From Nitratireductor sp. (GTDB taxonomy: Bacteria > Pseudomonadota > Alphaproteobacteria > Rhizobiales > Rhizobiaceae): DNA of 54,361 bases. The notes beneath the pieces were generated by a model that saw nothing but the letters and a program-made list of their open reading frames with translations, was not told the origin of the DNA and ran no database searches. This document shows, piece by piece, positions 18,367 through 27,282 of this stretch. Location: assembly GCA_020441665.1 (NCBI GenBank), contig JAGRLT010000013.1:1-54361 (forward strand). The letters run 5' to 3'. Within the stretch, counting starts at the first letter, position 1. Each line of letters starts with the position of its first letter. Position numbers and translations under genes: made by a program.

Positions 18367-19575
18367 ATGTCGCTCAATTTCGGCCGTCAGCAGCTTGCCA
18401 TTCCCGGCCCGTCGGTGATCCCCGACCGGGTACTTTCCGCCATGCACCGTCCCTCGCCGGATATCTATGAGGGCGAACTGGTGGAGATTTCCACTCGGGT
18501 GTTTGCAGATCTCAAGGCGGTGGCGCGCACGAAAGAGAACTGCGCGGTCTACATCTCCAACGGCCATGGCGCCTGGGAGGCGGCGCTGCGCAACACCTTT
18601 GCCGAGGGCGACGAGGTTCTGGTGCTGGCGACCGGGCGGTTTGCCGCCGGATGGGCCGAGCTTGCCCGCTCGCTCGGCCTCAAGACCGAGGTAATCGATT
18701 TCGGCATGACGGCGGATGCCGACCCGAACCGGCTGGAAGAAATCCTGCGGGCCGATACCGGGCGCCGGTTCAAGGCGGTGATGGTGGTGCAGACCGATAC
18801 CGCCTCCTCGGTGCGCAACGACATTCCGGCGTTGCGCAAGGCGATCGACGATGCCGGGCATGACGCGCTGTTCGCGGTGGACTGCATCGCCTCGCTCGGC
18901 TGCGAACCCTTCGAAATGGATCGATGGGGCGTCGACCTGATGGTTACCGCCTGCCAGAAGGGGCTGATGACGCCGGCCGGGATGTCCTTCGTCTTTTTCG
19001 GCGACCGCTGCGTCGAAGCGCGCAAGCGGGCGCGGCCGGGCGGCTATTGGGACTGGGTGCCGCGAGCCGATCCGCAGGTCTTTTACCAGTATTTCGGCGG
19101 AACGCCGCCGACCCACCACCTGTTCGGCCTGCATGAGGCGCTGACCATGCTGGTGCATGAGGAAGGCATCGAGCAGGCATGGCGGCGACATGAAACCCTC
19201 GCGCAGGCCTATTGGGCGGCGATCGATGCCTGGGGCGAGGGCGATGCCATGACGCACAATATCCGCGACCGCGCCAAGCGCAGCCGCGCGGTATCGGCGG
19301 TGGTGACGCCGGCTGGCTGCGCCCGGCGCATCCGGGCATGGACCAAGCAGGAAGCCGGCGTCACGCTCGGTGTCGCGCTGGGGTTCGGCCAGGAGGGCGA
19401 TCTCGAATACGATCGCCGCTTCCGCATCGGCCATATGGGACACCAGAACCTGCCGATGACCTTCGGCGTCATCGGCGCGATCGACGCAGCGATGAAGGCA
19501 CTCGGCATCGGCCACGGCCGGGGGGCGCTGGAGGCCGCCTCCGCCGTGCTTGCAGCCCATGGCCAGGGCGCCTAA
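18367..19575 (+). CDS. Class V PLP aminotransferase (serine/alanine-glyoxylate type)
   Basis: This 402-residue fold-type I PLP enzyme resembles serine-glyoxylate and alanine-glyoxylate aminotransferases. Visible family features are IPGPSVIPDRVL at the N-terminus, NGHGAWEAAL, AVDCIASLG and the PLP lysine K198 in TACQKGLMTPAG. HMGHQNLPMTFGVIGAIDAAM is typical of the C-terminal domain. Such an enzyme would turn glyoxylate, a product of the glycolate oxidase encoded earlier, into glycine. That link is metabolic inference, not operonic. xseA follows 9 bases downstream. Confidence 0.85.
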   Translation: MSLNFGRQQLAIPGPSVIPDRVLSAMHRPSPDIYEGELVEISTRVFADLKAVARTKENCAVYISNGHGAWEAALRNTFAEGDEVLVLATGRFAAGWAELARSLGLKTEVIDFGMTADADPNRLEEILRADTGRRFKAVMVVQTDTASSVRNDIPALRKAIDDAGHDALFAVDCIASLGCEPFEMDRWGVDLMVTACQKGLMTPAGMSFVFFGDRCVEARKRARPGGYWDWVPRADPQVFYQYFGGTPPTHHLFGLHEALTMLVHEEGIEQAWRRHETLAQAYWAAIDAWGEGDAMTHNIRDRAKRSRAVSAVVTPAGCARRIRAWTKQEAGVTLGVALGFGQEGDLEYDRRFRIGHMGHQNLPMTFGVIGAIDAAMKALGIGHGRGALEAASAVLAAHGQGA

Positions 19576-19584
19576 CCTTTGGCC

Positions 19585-21204
19585 ATGGCTGACAGCTTCA
19601 TCGATCCCGAAACCGGCGAATTCCTTTCCGAGGCGCCGCCCGCGCCCAGGTCGAACGTGAGCGAGTTTTCCGTTTCGGAAATCTCCGGCCAGCTGAAGCG
19701 CATGGTCGAGGACACGTTCGGGCGGGTGCGGGTGCGCGGCGAGATCGCCGGCTATCGGGGGCCGCATTCCTCCGGCCACATGTATTTCGCGCTCAAGGAC
19801 GACAAGGCGCGGATCGAGGCGGTGATCTGGCGCGGGGTTGCCGGCAGGCTCAAACACCGGCCGGAAGAGGGCATGGAAGTGGTGGCGACCGGCAAGCTGA
19901 CCACCTATCCAGGCTCGTCGAAATACCAGATCGTCATCGAGGCGCTGGAACCCGCCGGCGCCGGCGCGCTGATGGCGCTGCTCGAAGAACGCAAGAAACG
20001 GCTCGAGGCGGAAGGCCTGTTCGCGCCGGAGCGCAAGCGGCCCCTGCCCTATCTGCCGCGCAGCGTCGGGGTCATCACCTCGCCGACGGGCGCGGTGATC
20101 CGCGACATCCTGCATCGCATCATGGACCGCTATCCGCTGCGGGTCATCGTCTGGCCGGTACGGGTGCAGGGCGAGACGACCGGCGCGGAGGTCGCCCGCG
20201 CGATCCACGGGTTCAACGCGCTTGGCGATACCGGCCCGGTCGTGCGGCCCGACGTGCTGATCGTCGCGCGGGGCGGCGGGTCGGTCGAGGATCTGTGGGG
20301 CTTCAACGACGAGGCCGTGGTGCGGGCCGCCGCCGGCTCGGCCATTCCGCTGGTCTCGGCCGTCGGCCACGAGACCGACTGGACGCTGATCGACCTTGCC
20401 GCCGACATGCGCGCGCCGACGCCGACAGGCGCGGCCGAATTCGTCGTGCCGGTCAAGGGCGAACTCGATGCCCATCTGGCGACGCTTGCAACGCGCCTTG
20501 GCTCGGCGAACACGCGGGAAATGGAGAACCGCCGCACGCAGTTGCGCGCCGCGAGCCGCGGCCTGCCCTCGCCCGACAGCCTGTTTGCGATCCAGAATCA
20601 GCAGCTCGACGCGGTTTCGGCACGGCTCGGACGCGGGCTGGTCTCGGCCATTCAGGCGAAATCGATCGACTTCGGCAGGGTTTCGGGCCGGCTCGGCCTG
20701 TCGCTGCTCAGGGCACCGGTGGAGCGCAAGGGCCAGCAGCTCGACTATGCGACGTCGCGGCTGGCGCGGGCGATCGGCTCCAGCATCGATCTCCAGCGCA
20801 ACCGGATGGAACGGCCAAGGCTGACGGCCGCCATGCTGGAAATTCCGATCCGCGAGGCAAGGCGCAAGCTCGATTACGCATCCCGGATGCTGGCAGACCG
20901 CCGCGGTTCCGGTTTCGAACGCGCCGCGGCGAGGCTCGAACAGGCCAGCCGCCTGCTCACCTCCTTCAGCCATGAGGGAACGCTCGCGCGTGGCTTCGCG
21001 CTGCTGCGCGATGCCGGTGGCAATGTCATAACCCGCGCCTCGCAGACGGCGGCAGGCGCGGCCTACGGGCTGAGCTTTGCCGACGGCACCATCGACGTGG
21101 TGCGGGTGGATGGCGCCGCGGCGAAACCGGCACCGCGCAAAGCGGGCGCCAAGCCAAAGCCCGTAGCGGCGACCGGCGGCGGCGATCAGGGCGATCTTTT
21201 CTGA
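19585..21204 (+). CDS. xseA: Exodeoxyribonuclease VII large subunit
   Basis: XseA with XseB degrades single-stranded DNA. The 539-residue protein has an N-terminal OB fold (VRGEIAGYRGPHSSGHMYF), the catalytic region with VGVITSPTGAVIRDILHR, LIVARGGGSVEDLWGFNDE and SAVGHETDWTLIDLAADMRAPTPTGAAE, then a long helical coiled-coil. A Lys/Pro/Ala tail exceeds the E. coli protein, as is common in rhizobia. An in-frame TTG lies at 19579; the ATG at 19585 is the more likely start. Confidence 0.95.
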   Translation: MADSFIDPETGEFLSEAPPAPRSNVSEFSVSEISGQLKRMVEDTFGRVRVRGEIAGYRGPHSSGHMYFALKDDKARIEAVIWRGVAGRLKHRPEEGMEVVATGKLTTYPGSSKYQIVIEALEPAGAGALMALLEERKKRLEAEGLFAPERKRPLPYLPRSVGVITSPTGAVIRDILHRIMDRYPLRVIVWPVRVQGETTGAEVARAIHGFNALGDTGPVVRPDVLIVARGGGSVEDLWGFNDEAVVRAAAGSAIPLVSAVGHETDWTLIDLAADMRAPTPTGAAEFVVPVKGELDAHLATLATRLGSANTREMENRRTQLRAASRGLPSPDSLFAIQNQQLDAVSARLGRGLVSAIQAKSIDFGRVSGRLGLSLLRAPVERKGQQLDYATSRLARAIGSSIDLQRNRMERPRLTAAMLEIPIREARRKLDYASRMLADRRGSGFERAAARLEQASRLLTSFSHEGTLARGFALLRDAGGNVITRASQTAAGAAYGLSFADGTIDVVRVDGAAAKPAPRKAGAKPKPVAATGGGDQGDLF

Positions 21205-21352
21205 TCGATACCGCGCCCGCCGGCCATCCCCCTGCCCTGTTTTGCCGATACCTGAACCGGCCCTGCGCGGGAAGGAAGCGCGCCGTTTTCGCGTTAACCC
21301 TTTATTAACCCTTGCAAATAGACTATCTCAGCGTGCTCCGACTGATTTGCCC

Positions 21353-21850
21353 ATGAACCTGATCACACTCTCCCACTCGCCCCTTGGCCGGCTGACATCG
21401 ATCTTCGGCCTGATGCTGCGGCGCCCGCCGCGCCGGCAGGTAGCCGCGCTTTGCTATCGGCGGCGCGGCAGCGAACTCGAAGTGCTGCTGATCACCAGCC
21501 GCGACACGCGGCGCTGGATCATTCCCAAGGGGTGGCCGGGCGCGAGACGGTCCGCCCGCAAGCAGGCGGCGCGCGAAGCCTTCGAGGAAGCCGGCATTCG
21601 CGGCGCCGTGGCGCGTCATCCGCTGGGCGAATACCGCTCCCACAAAGGGCTCGGGCGCGGCTTCAAGGTGCGCACCAGCGTGACGGTCTTTCCGCTCCGG
21701 GCCGAGGATCAGGCACGCGATTTTCCCGAACGGGGCGAACGCGACCTTGCCTGGATGCCGCTGCGGGAAGCCGCCAGTCGCTGCGGCGAGCCGGGGCTTG
21801 CCGCCATTCTGGGCTCGCGGGAGATCGAATCCCTGTTGATGGCCGGCTGA
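21353..21850 (+). CDS. Nudix hydrolase (DIPP-like)
   Basis: The 165-residue protein has the PKGWP entry and REAFEEAGI of a Nudix box and resembles diphosphoinositol-polyphosphate phosphohydrolase-like bacterial Nudix enzymes. Aligned to the GX5EX7REUXEEXGU consensus, the first glutamate position is arginine; the later metal-binding EExxG glutamates are kept. The frame could start at 21242, adding 37 residues of poor quality; ATG at 21353 (NLITLSHSPLG) is preferred. The A/T-rich TTAACCCTTTATTAACCC just upstream may hold its promoter. Confidence 0.8.
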   Translation: MNLITLSHSPLGRLTSIFGLMLRRPPRRQVAALCYRRRGSELEVLLITSRDTRRWIIPKGWPGARRSARKQAAREAFEEAGIRGAVARHPLGEYRSHKGLGRGFKVRTSVTVFPLRAEDQARDFPERGERDLAWMPLREAASRCGEPGLAAILGSREIESLLMAG

Positions 21851-21977
21851 CCGCGCCCGCCGCGCCGGCATTTTCCTTGCCTTCATGAAAGACCCGTCAT
21901 AGGCAGTGCGAGCACTCCTGAAGCGCCCGGAAGCGCCCTGGGGCACAGCGCGAACAGCCGACCAGCGGGATTTTCCA

Positions 21978-23468
21978 ATGGAAACCAAAAAAATCACCCT
22001 CGACAAGGACCTCGACAAGATCAGCTATGTCGAGGAAGCGGCCGGCAATCTGGCGCGCTCCTATGTGCCGCTCGGGCTGGCGCTGCTGTTCCTCGTCGTG
22101 GTGACGATGGCGGCAGCCGTCTTCGTCGCCGGCGAGGCCGGGGCCTGGATCATCGTCGCGGCGGCGGCGATCGGCGGCTATATGGCGCTCAACATCGGCG
22201 CCAACGACGTTGCCAACAATGTTGGGCCGGCGGTCGGCTCGAACGCCATGACGATGGGAGCAGCGCTGATCATCGCCGCGATCTTCGAAAGCGCCGGGGC
22301 GCTGATCGCCGGCGGCGACGTGGTCGGCACGATCTCCAAGGGCATCATCGATGTCGATGCGGTGTCCAACAAGGAAATCTTCATTTCGGCGATGATGGCC
22401 GCGCTGATCTCCTCGGCGCTGTGGGTCAACCTCGCCACCTGGCTCGGCGCGCCGGTCTCGACCACCCATTCGATCGTCGGCGGCGTGATGGGCGCGGGCA
22501 TTGCGGCGGCCGGATTTTCCGCCGTCGACTGGGGCACGATGGGCAGCATCGCGGCAAGCTGGGTGATCTCGCCCCTGCTGGGCGGCATCATCGCGGCGGG
22601 CTTCCTGTTCCTGATCAAGGAAACGATCATCTATCAGGAAGACAAGATCGCCGCTGCCAGGAAATGGGTGCCGATACTGATCGCCATCATGGCGGGCGCC
22701 TTTGCCGCCTATCTGGCGCTCAAGGGCGTCAAGCAACTGATCAGACTGAGCCTTTTGAGCGCCGTCGTGATCGGTGTGGCGGTCGGCCTCGTGAGCTGGG
22801 TGGCGGCGCGGCCGTTGATCGCAAGACAGGCCATGGGCCTTGAAAACCGCAACCAGTCGCTGCGCAAGCTGTTCGGCCTGCCGCTGGTGTGTTCCGCCGC
22901 GCTGCTGTCGTTTGCCCATGGCGCCAATGACGTTGCCAATGCGGTCGGGCCGCTGGCGGCCATCGTGCACACCGTGGCGCTGGGCGATGTCGCCGCCAAG
23001 GTCAGCATCCCGCTCTGGGTGATGTTCGTCGGCGCGCTCGGCATCTCGCTCGGCCTGCTGCTGTTCGGGCCGAAGCTCATCCACATGGTGGGCGAACAGA
23101 TCACGCGGCTCAATCCGATGCGCGCCTATTGCGTCGCGCTGTCGGCGGCGATCACCGTCATCGTCGCATCCTGGCTCGGCCTGCCGGTTTCCTCGACCCA
23201 TATCGCCGTCGGCGCGGTGTTCGGGGTCGGCTTCTTCCGTGAATGGTATACGGAAAAATCGAAGAGGCGGCAGGCATGGGTCACGAGCCATGAGCAACGG
23301 CACCCGCCGAAGGACGACACGCCCGGCGACCGGCAGGAAATCGCCCGGCGCAAGCTGGTGCGGCGGTCGCACTTCATGACCATCGTGTCGGCCTGGATCA
23401 TCACCGTGCCGGCGGCGGCAGTGCTTGCCGGGGTGCTGTTCCACGTTCTGTCGGCGATGCTTGCGTAA
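21978..23468 (+). CDS. pit: Low-affinity inorganic phosphate transporter, PiT family
   Basis: This 496-residue inner-membrane symporter has about ten hydrophobic segments and two copies of the PiT signature: GANDVANNVGPAVGSNAMT near residue 75 and GANDVANAVGPLAA near residue 315. LGAPVSTTHSIVGG and LGLPVSSTHIAVGAVFG also repeat. The ATG at 21978 has GGGA upstream; a GTG at 21906 would add 24 unlikely residues. Unlike many rhizobial pit genes there is no DUF47/PhoU-like gene immediately before it. The window also has the high-affinity Pst system. Confidence 0.93.
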   Translation: METKKITLDKDLDKISYVEEAAGNLARSYVPLGLALLFLVVVTMAAAVFVAGEAGAWIIVAAAAIGGYMALNIGANDVANNVGPAVGSNAMTMGAALIIAAIFESAGALIAGGDVVGTISKGIIDVDAVSNKEIFISAMMAALISSALWVNLATWLGAPVSTTHSIVGGVMGAGIAAAGFSAVDWGTMGSIAASWVISPLLGGIIAAGFLFLIKETIIYQEDKIAAARKWVPILIAIMAGAFAAYLALKGVKQLIRLSLLSAVVIGVAVGLVSWVAARPLIARQAMGLENRNQSLRKLFGLPLVCSAALLSFAHGANDVANAVGPLAAIVHTVALGDVAAKVSIPLWVMFVGALGISLGLLLFGPKLIHMVGEQITRLNPMRAYCVALSAAITVIVASWLGLPVSSTHIAVGAVFGVGFFREWYTEKSKRRQAWVTSHEQRHPPKDDTPGDRQEIARRKLVRRSHFMTIVSAWIITVPAAAVLAGVLFHVLSAMLA

Positions 23469-23476
23469 GACGGAAG

Positions 23477-24352
23477 CTATTTTCCGACCGCGTTGAGGCG
23501 GGCCAGCAGGCTCGACGTATCCCAGCGGTTGCCGCCGAGTTTCTGGACGTCCTTGTAGAACTGATCGACCAGAGCGGTTACCGGCAGGCTCGACCCGTTG
23601 CGATCGGCTTCCGCAAGGCAGATGCCCAGATCCTTGCGCATCCAGTCGACGGCAAAACCGTGCTCGTAATGGCCTTGATCCATGGTCTTGTGGCGGTTTT
23701 CCATCTGCCAGGAGCCGGCTGCGCCCTTGCAAAGGACCGCGATCAGCCTTTCCACATCAAGCCCGGCGTTCTGGGCGAAGTGAATGCCTTCCGACAGGCC
23801 CTGCACCAGGCCGGCAATGCAGATCTGGTTGACCATTTTCGACAATTGCCCGCTGCCGGCGGGCCCCATCAGGCCGACCATGCGGGCATAGCACTCGATC
23901 ACCGGCCTGGCCTTTTCGAAGGTCGCCGCGTCACCGCCCGCCATGACGGTGAGGACGCCGTTCTCGGCACCCGCCTGGCCGCCCGAAACCGGGGCATCGA
24001 GAAAGCCGAACCCGCCCCTGGCGGCGGCCTTCGACAGTTCGCGCGCGACTTCCGCCGAGGCGGTCGTATTGTCGATGAAAACGGCTCCCGGCTTCATCGA
24101 GCCGAAGGCGCCATCTTCGCCGGTGGTCACCGCGCGCAGGTCATCATCATTGCCGACACAGCAGAAGACGAAATCGCAGTCCCTCGCCGCTTCGGCCGGT
24201 GTCGGCGCGTGGCCGCCGCCATGCTCCCTGGCCCATTTTTCCGCCTTGGCGGCGGTGCGGTTGTAGACCGTGACGTCATGGCCGCCTCTGGCGATGTGAC
24301 CGGCCATGGGATAGCCCATGACGCCGAGACCGATGAATGCAACCCTTGCCAT
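23477..24352 (-). CDS. NAD(P)-dependent beta-hydroxyacid dehydrogenase (HIBADH-like)
   Basis: The 291-residue enzyme belongs to the 3-hydroxyisobutyrate / tartronate-semialdehyde reductase family. Features are the Rossmann GLGVMGYPMAGHIARGGHDV, DAPVSGGQAGAENGVLTVMAGG for substrate binding, and GSGQLSKMVNQICIAGLVQGLSEG with the catalytic lysine. An excellent GAGGG site precedes the ATG at 24352; the longer frame to 24475 is not needed. It is the last gene of the crotonase-fcs-amidohydrolase operon, 91 bases after the amidohydrolase. The substrate is unknown. Confidence 0.87.
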   Translation of the reverse strand: MARVAFIGLGVMGYPMAGHIARGGHDVTVYNRTAAKAEKWAREHGGGHAPTPAEAARDCDFVFCCVGNDDDLRAVTTGEDGAFGSMKPGAVFIDNTTASAEVARELSKAAARGGFGFLDAPVSGGQAGAENGVLTVMAGGDAATFEKARPVIECYARMVGLMGPAGSGQLSKMVNQICIAGLVQGLSEGIHFAQNAGLDVERLIAVLCKGAAGSWQMENRHKTMDQGHYEHGFAVDWMRKDLGICLAEADRNGSSLPVTALVDQFYKDVQKLGGNRWDTSSLLARLNAVGK

Positions 24353-24443
24353 CAAACCCTCCGGTGAACGTGTTGTTGTCCCGGGTTTAGCGCCTTTGGG
24401 CGGAATGGCAATGGCGGACGCGGAAGATGGGCAACCGCCTGCC

Positions 24444-25319
24444 CTATGCCGCCAGCCCGAGCAGCCGGGCCGCATTGTCCTTCAGGATGCCGGGGCGCAC
24501 CTCGTCGCGGAAATCGGCCTTGTCGAAAGCGTCGAGCCATTTTTCCGGCGCGATCATCGGCCAGTCGGAGCCGAACAGCATCTTCTTCCTCAACAGCGTG
24601 TTGGCGTAGCGCACCAGGATCGGCGGAAAATATTTCGGCGACCAGCCCGACAGGTCGATATAGACATTGGGCTTGTGGGTGGCGACCGACAGCGCCTCCT
24701 CCTGCCAGGGGAAGGAGGGATGGGCGAGGATGATCTTCAGGTCCGGGAAATCGACCGCCACATCGTCGACGAACATCGGGTTGGAATATTTGAGCCGCAT
24801 GCCATTGCCGCCCGGCATGCCGGAGCCGACACCGGTCTGGCCGGTGTGGAACAGCGCGATGCCGCCCTCCGCCTCGATCGCCTCATAGAGGTCGTAGGCC
24901 ATGCGGTCATTGGGGTAGAAACCCTGCATGGTGGGATGAAACTTGAAGCCCTTGATGGCGAAATCGCGCATCAGCCTTTTCGCCTCGCGCACGCCGATCT
25001 TGCCCTTCCAGGGATCGATCGAGGCGAAGGGGATCAGGATGTCGCTGTTTTCAGCGGCCAGTTCCGCCACTTCCTCGTTCCGGTAGCGCCGGTATCCGGT
25101 CTCGCGCTCGGCATCGACGGGGAAGATCACGGCGGCAATGTTCTGTTCACGGTAATGGGCGGCGGTCTGCGGCACGGTGGGCGGATGGCTCCAGGGCGCA
25201 CCGAAATATTTCGCCATCGTCGTCTGCAATTCGTCATAGCCGTCATCGGCATGGCAGCCGCAGGGCTCCTCGGCATGGGTGTGGATGTCGATGGCGCGGA
25301 CCTTGGCTATGTCGATCAT
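24444..25319 (-). CDS. Amidohydrolase-2 family TIM-barrel protein
   Basis: This 291-residue metal-dependent barrel protein is of the amidohydrolase 2 / ACMSD-like group that includes 2-hydroxyaromatic decarboxylases. It shows AIDIHTHAEEP (HxH metal site) near the N-terminus, GFKFHPTMQGFYPND, ILAHPSFPWQEEAL and GSDWPMIAPEKW with the final Asp. An AGGAG site precedes the ATG at 25319. It lies directly downstream of feruloyl-CoA synthase, so an aromatic or acyl substrate from hydroxycinnamate breakdown is likely but unproven. Confidence 0.82.
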   Translation of the reverse strand: MIDIAKVRAIDIHTHAEEPCGCHADDGYDELQTTMAKYFGAPWSHPPTVPQTAAHYREQNIAAVIFPVDAERETGYRRYRNEEVAELAAENSDILIPFASIDPWKGKIGVREAKRLMRDFAIKGFKFHPTMQGFYPNDRMAYDLYEAIEAEGGIALFHTGQTGVGSGMPGGNGMRLKYSNPMFVDDVAVDFPDLKIILAHPSFPWQEEALSVATHKPNVYIDLSGWSPKYFPPILVRYANTLLRKKMLFGSDWPMIAPEKWLDAFDKADFRDEVRPGILKDNAARLLGLAA

Positions 25320-25366
25320 GCTTTCTCCTGTCAAAGCCGGTTTCAGGGCCGATTTCAGCGTCGGTT

Positions 25367-27247
25367 TCAGGGCCGGATCACTGCCGGATCGTCGTCGCTG
25401 TACAGCCGTTCCAGCAGGCCGGCGCGACGCGCAAGAATGCGGTTGATGTTAAGCGACCCCTTGTCGGTGATTTCCTGGCCCTCGACGGAGGGCGGCTCGG
25501 CAAGCACCAGCGCCCGGGCGATGCGCCGGGCGGAACCCGTGGCGCCGACATTCGCGGCGCGCAGGCCTTCGGCGATGTCGCGGCCAAGCGCCGGATCGAT
25601 CCGCGCACCGTCCTCCACATCGCCCTCCAAGGCACGGGCCGGTGCCGGAAAGATCAGCACTCCGATCTCGTCGCGGTCACGGCCACAGACGACCAGATCC
25701 TGGGCGAGGCCGGCGAGATGGCGGAGCAGATCGACACGCAGCGTTCCCGCCTGGACCCAGGTACCGGTCGCCAGCTTGAAATCCTCCGACACGCGGCCGT
25801 CGTAGACGAGGCCGAGCGCCGCGTTCCGCGGATCGACGAAGCGCACCGCATCGCCGGTAATCAGAAAACCCTCCGTGTCGAAAGCCTGGGCCGTCTTCTC
25901 AGCATCCTTGTAATAGCCGGGCATGATGTTGGGACCGCGCACGCGCAATTCGAAGCGGCCCGCATCGTTGGGCACCAGCTTCGCCTCGACCCCCGGCATC
26001 GGCACGCCGATGACGCCGGAACGGCCGATCGGCTGGTGGACGATGAGGCAGGCCGGTGCCGTCTCGGTCATGCCCCAGCTCGAAATCATCAGCGGCAGGC
26101 CGCCGCGTGTTTCGAGGGCATATTCTTCCAGCCGGTCCCAGACGTTCTGCGGCAGGGAGGCGCCGGCGTAGAAGATCAGGTCGAGATCGCCGAACAGCGT
26201 CCTGCGCAGTTCTCCGTCCCCGGCGACGGCGGCGACCGTCATGGCAAAGCCCGCCGGCACGTTGAAACTGAGCGTGCCGGGGCGTTCGGTGCGATTCTTC
26301 AGGGTCGTCGCAAAGCCGGGACCGGCCGGCTTGCCGAGATCGATGTTGAGCGTGCCGCCATTGGCGAGGATCATGTTGACGTTGTGGCTGCCGCCGAAGA
26401 CGTGGTTCCAGGGCAACCAGTCGGTGACCACCGGCGGGCGGGAACCGAGGAAAGGCAGCGCGCCGCGCAATTGCGCCTGGTTGACGCACAGCATGCGCTG
26501 GGTGGTGAGAACCCCCTTGGGATCGGCGCTCGACCCGGACGTGAACATGATCTTGGCGAGCGTATCCGGCCCGACGCGCGAATGCGCGGCATCGATCGCG
26601 GCGCCGGCATCGCCGGCACAATCATGCCCGAGCAGGTCGGCAAAGGGCGTCACAGCGCCCGGCACACCACCGGTCTTCGAGGCGACGATCTCGACGCCGG
26701 AAAGACAGGGGAGCGACAGGGCTTGCGCATAGCGCCCGGCATCCTCGGCAAAGGCGAGCTTCGGTCGCACCTTGTCGATGATGTAGGTGAGCCGCGGATG
26801 GGCGCCGGAGATCAGTGAATACTGCTCGGCCAATGGGACGATCGGAATGCCGACATATTGCGCGGCGAGCGACAGCAGCAAATGGTCGATGCCATTGCCT
26901 GAAAGGATGGCGATGGCATCCCTGCCGTCCAGCCCGCGCGCCAGCAGGCCGGCGGCGACCGCGCGAACCTGTTCGAGCAATTCGCCATAGGTCAGTTCGC
27001 GCCAGGCATCGCCATCGCGCTCGGCAACCGCGACGCGGCCCGGCGCCTCGTCCGCCCAGCGATGCAACCACCGGCCGGTACTGTCGACGACCTCCCCCAG
27101 GGGATAGCCCGAGCGCAGCAGAATGGTGCCGTCTTGGCGGTCGTCGCGCTCGATGCGGTGCGGCAGGTATTCGACGACGGTGTTCTGCCGCGCCCACAAG
27201 GATCTGTCGGTGGCTCTGTCGACAGCTCCGTCGGTGCTTTCCGTCAT
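25367..27247 (-). CDS. fcs: Feruloyl-CoA synthase-like AMP-dependent acyl-CoA ligase
   Basis: The 626-residue ANL-family ligase activates an aromatic acid through an acyl-AMP to the CoA thioester. The P-loop-type motif is MFTSGSSADPKGVLTTQ. SSWGMTETAPACL and GRVSEDFKLATGTWV mark the adenylation and hinge motifs, and the region DWLPWNHVFGGSHNVNMIL is typical of feruloyl-CoA synthases. The frame opens to 28075 but the first 276 codons shadow the crotonase gene; the ATG at 27247 has a GGGAGGAG site. It sits between a crotonase and an amidohydrolase. The exact aromatic acid is uncertain. Confidence 0.88.
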   Translation of the reverse strand: MTESTDGAVDRATDRSLWARQNTVVEYLPHRIERDDRQDGTILLRSGYPLGEVVDSTGRWLHRWADEAPGRVAVAERDGDAWRELTYGELLEQVRAVAAGLLARGLDGRDAIAILSGNGIDHLLLSLAAQYVGIPIVPLAEQYSLISGAHPRLTYIIDKVRPKLAFAEDAGRYAQALSLPCLSGVEIVASKTGGVPGAVTPFADLLGHDCAGDAGAAIDAAHSRVGPDTLAKIMFTSGSSADPKGVLTTQRMLCVNQAQLRGALPFLGSRPPVVTDWLPWNHVFGGSHNVNMILANGGTLNIDLGKPAGPGFATTLKNRTERPGTLSFNVPAGFAMTVAAVAGDGELRRTLFGDLDLIFYAGASLPQNVWDRLEEYALETRGGLPLMISSWGMTETAPACLIVHQPIGRSGVIGVPMPGVEAKLVPNDAGRFELRVRGPNIMPGYYKDAEKTAQAFDTEGFLITGDAVRFVDPRNAALGLVYDGRVSEDFKLATGTWVQAGTLRVDLLRHLAGLAQDLVVCGRDRDEIGVLIFPAPARALEGDVEDGARIDPALGRDIAEGLRAANVGATGSARRIARALVLAEPPSVEGQEITDKGSLNINRILARRAGLLERLYSDDDPAVIRP

Positions 27248-27282
27248 CTCTCCTCCCTTGCGCGCATTGCTTGATGCGCGCA

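Noticed and set aside
21886-21905. Possible Pho box upstream of pit (CTTCAT...GTCAT)
   Set aside because: The half-repeats are 14 bases apart rather than the 11 expected and match poorly.
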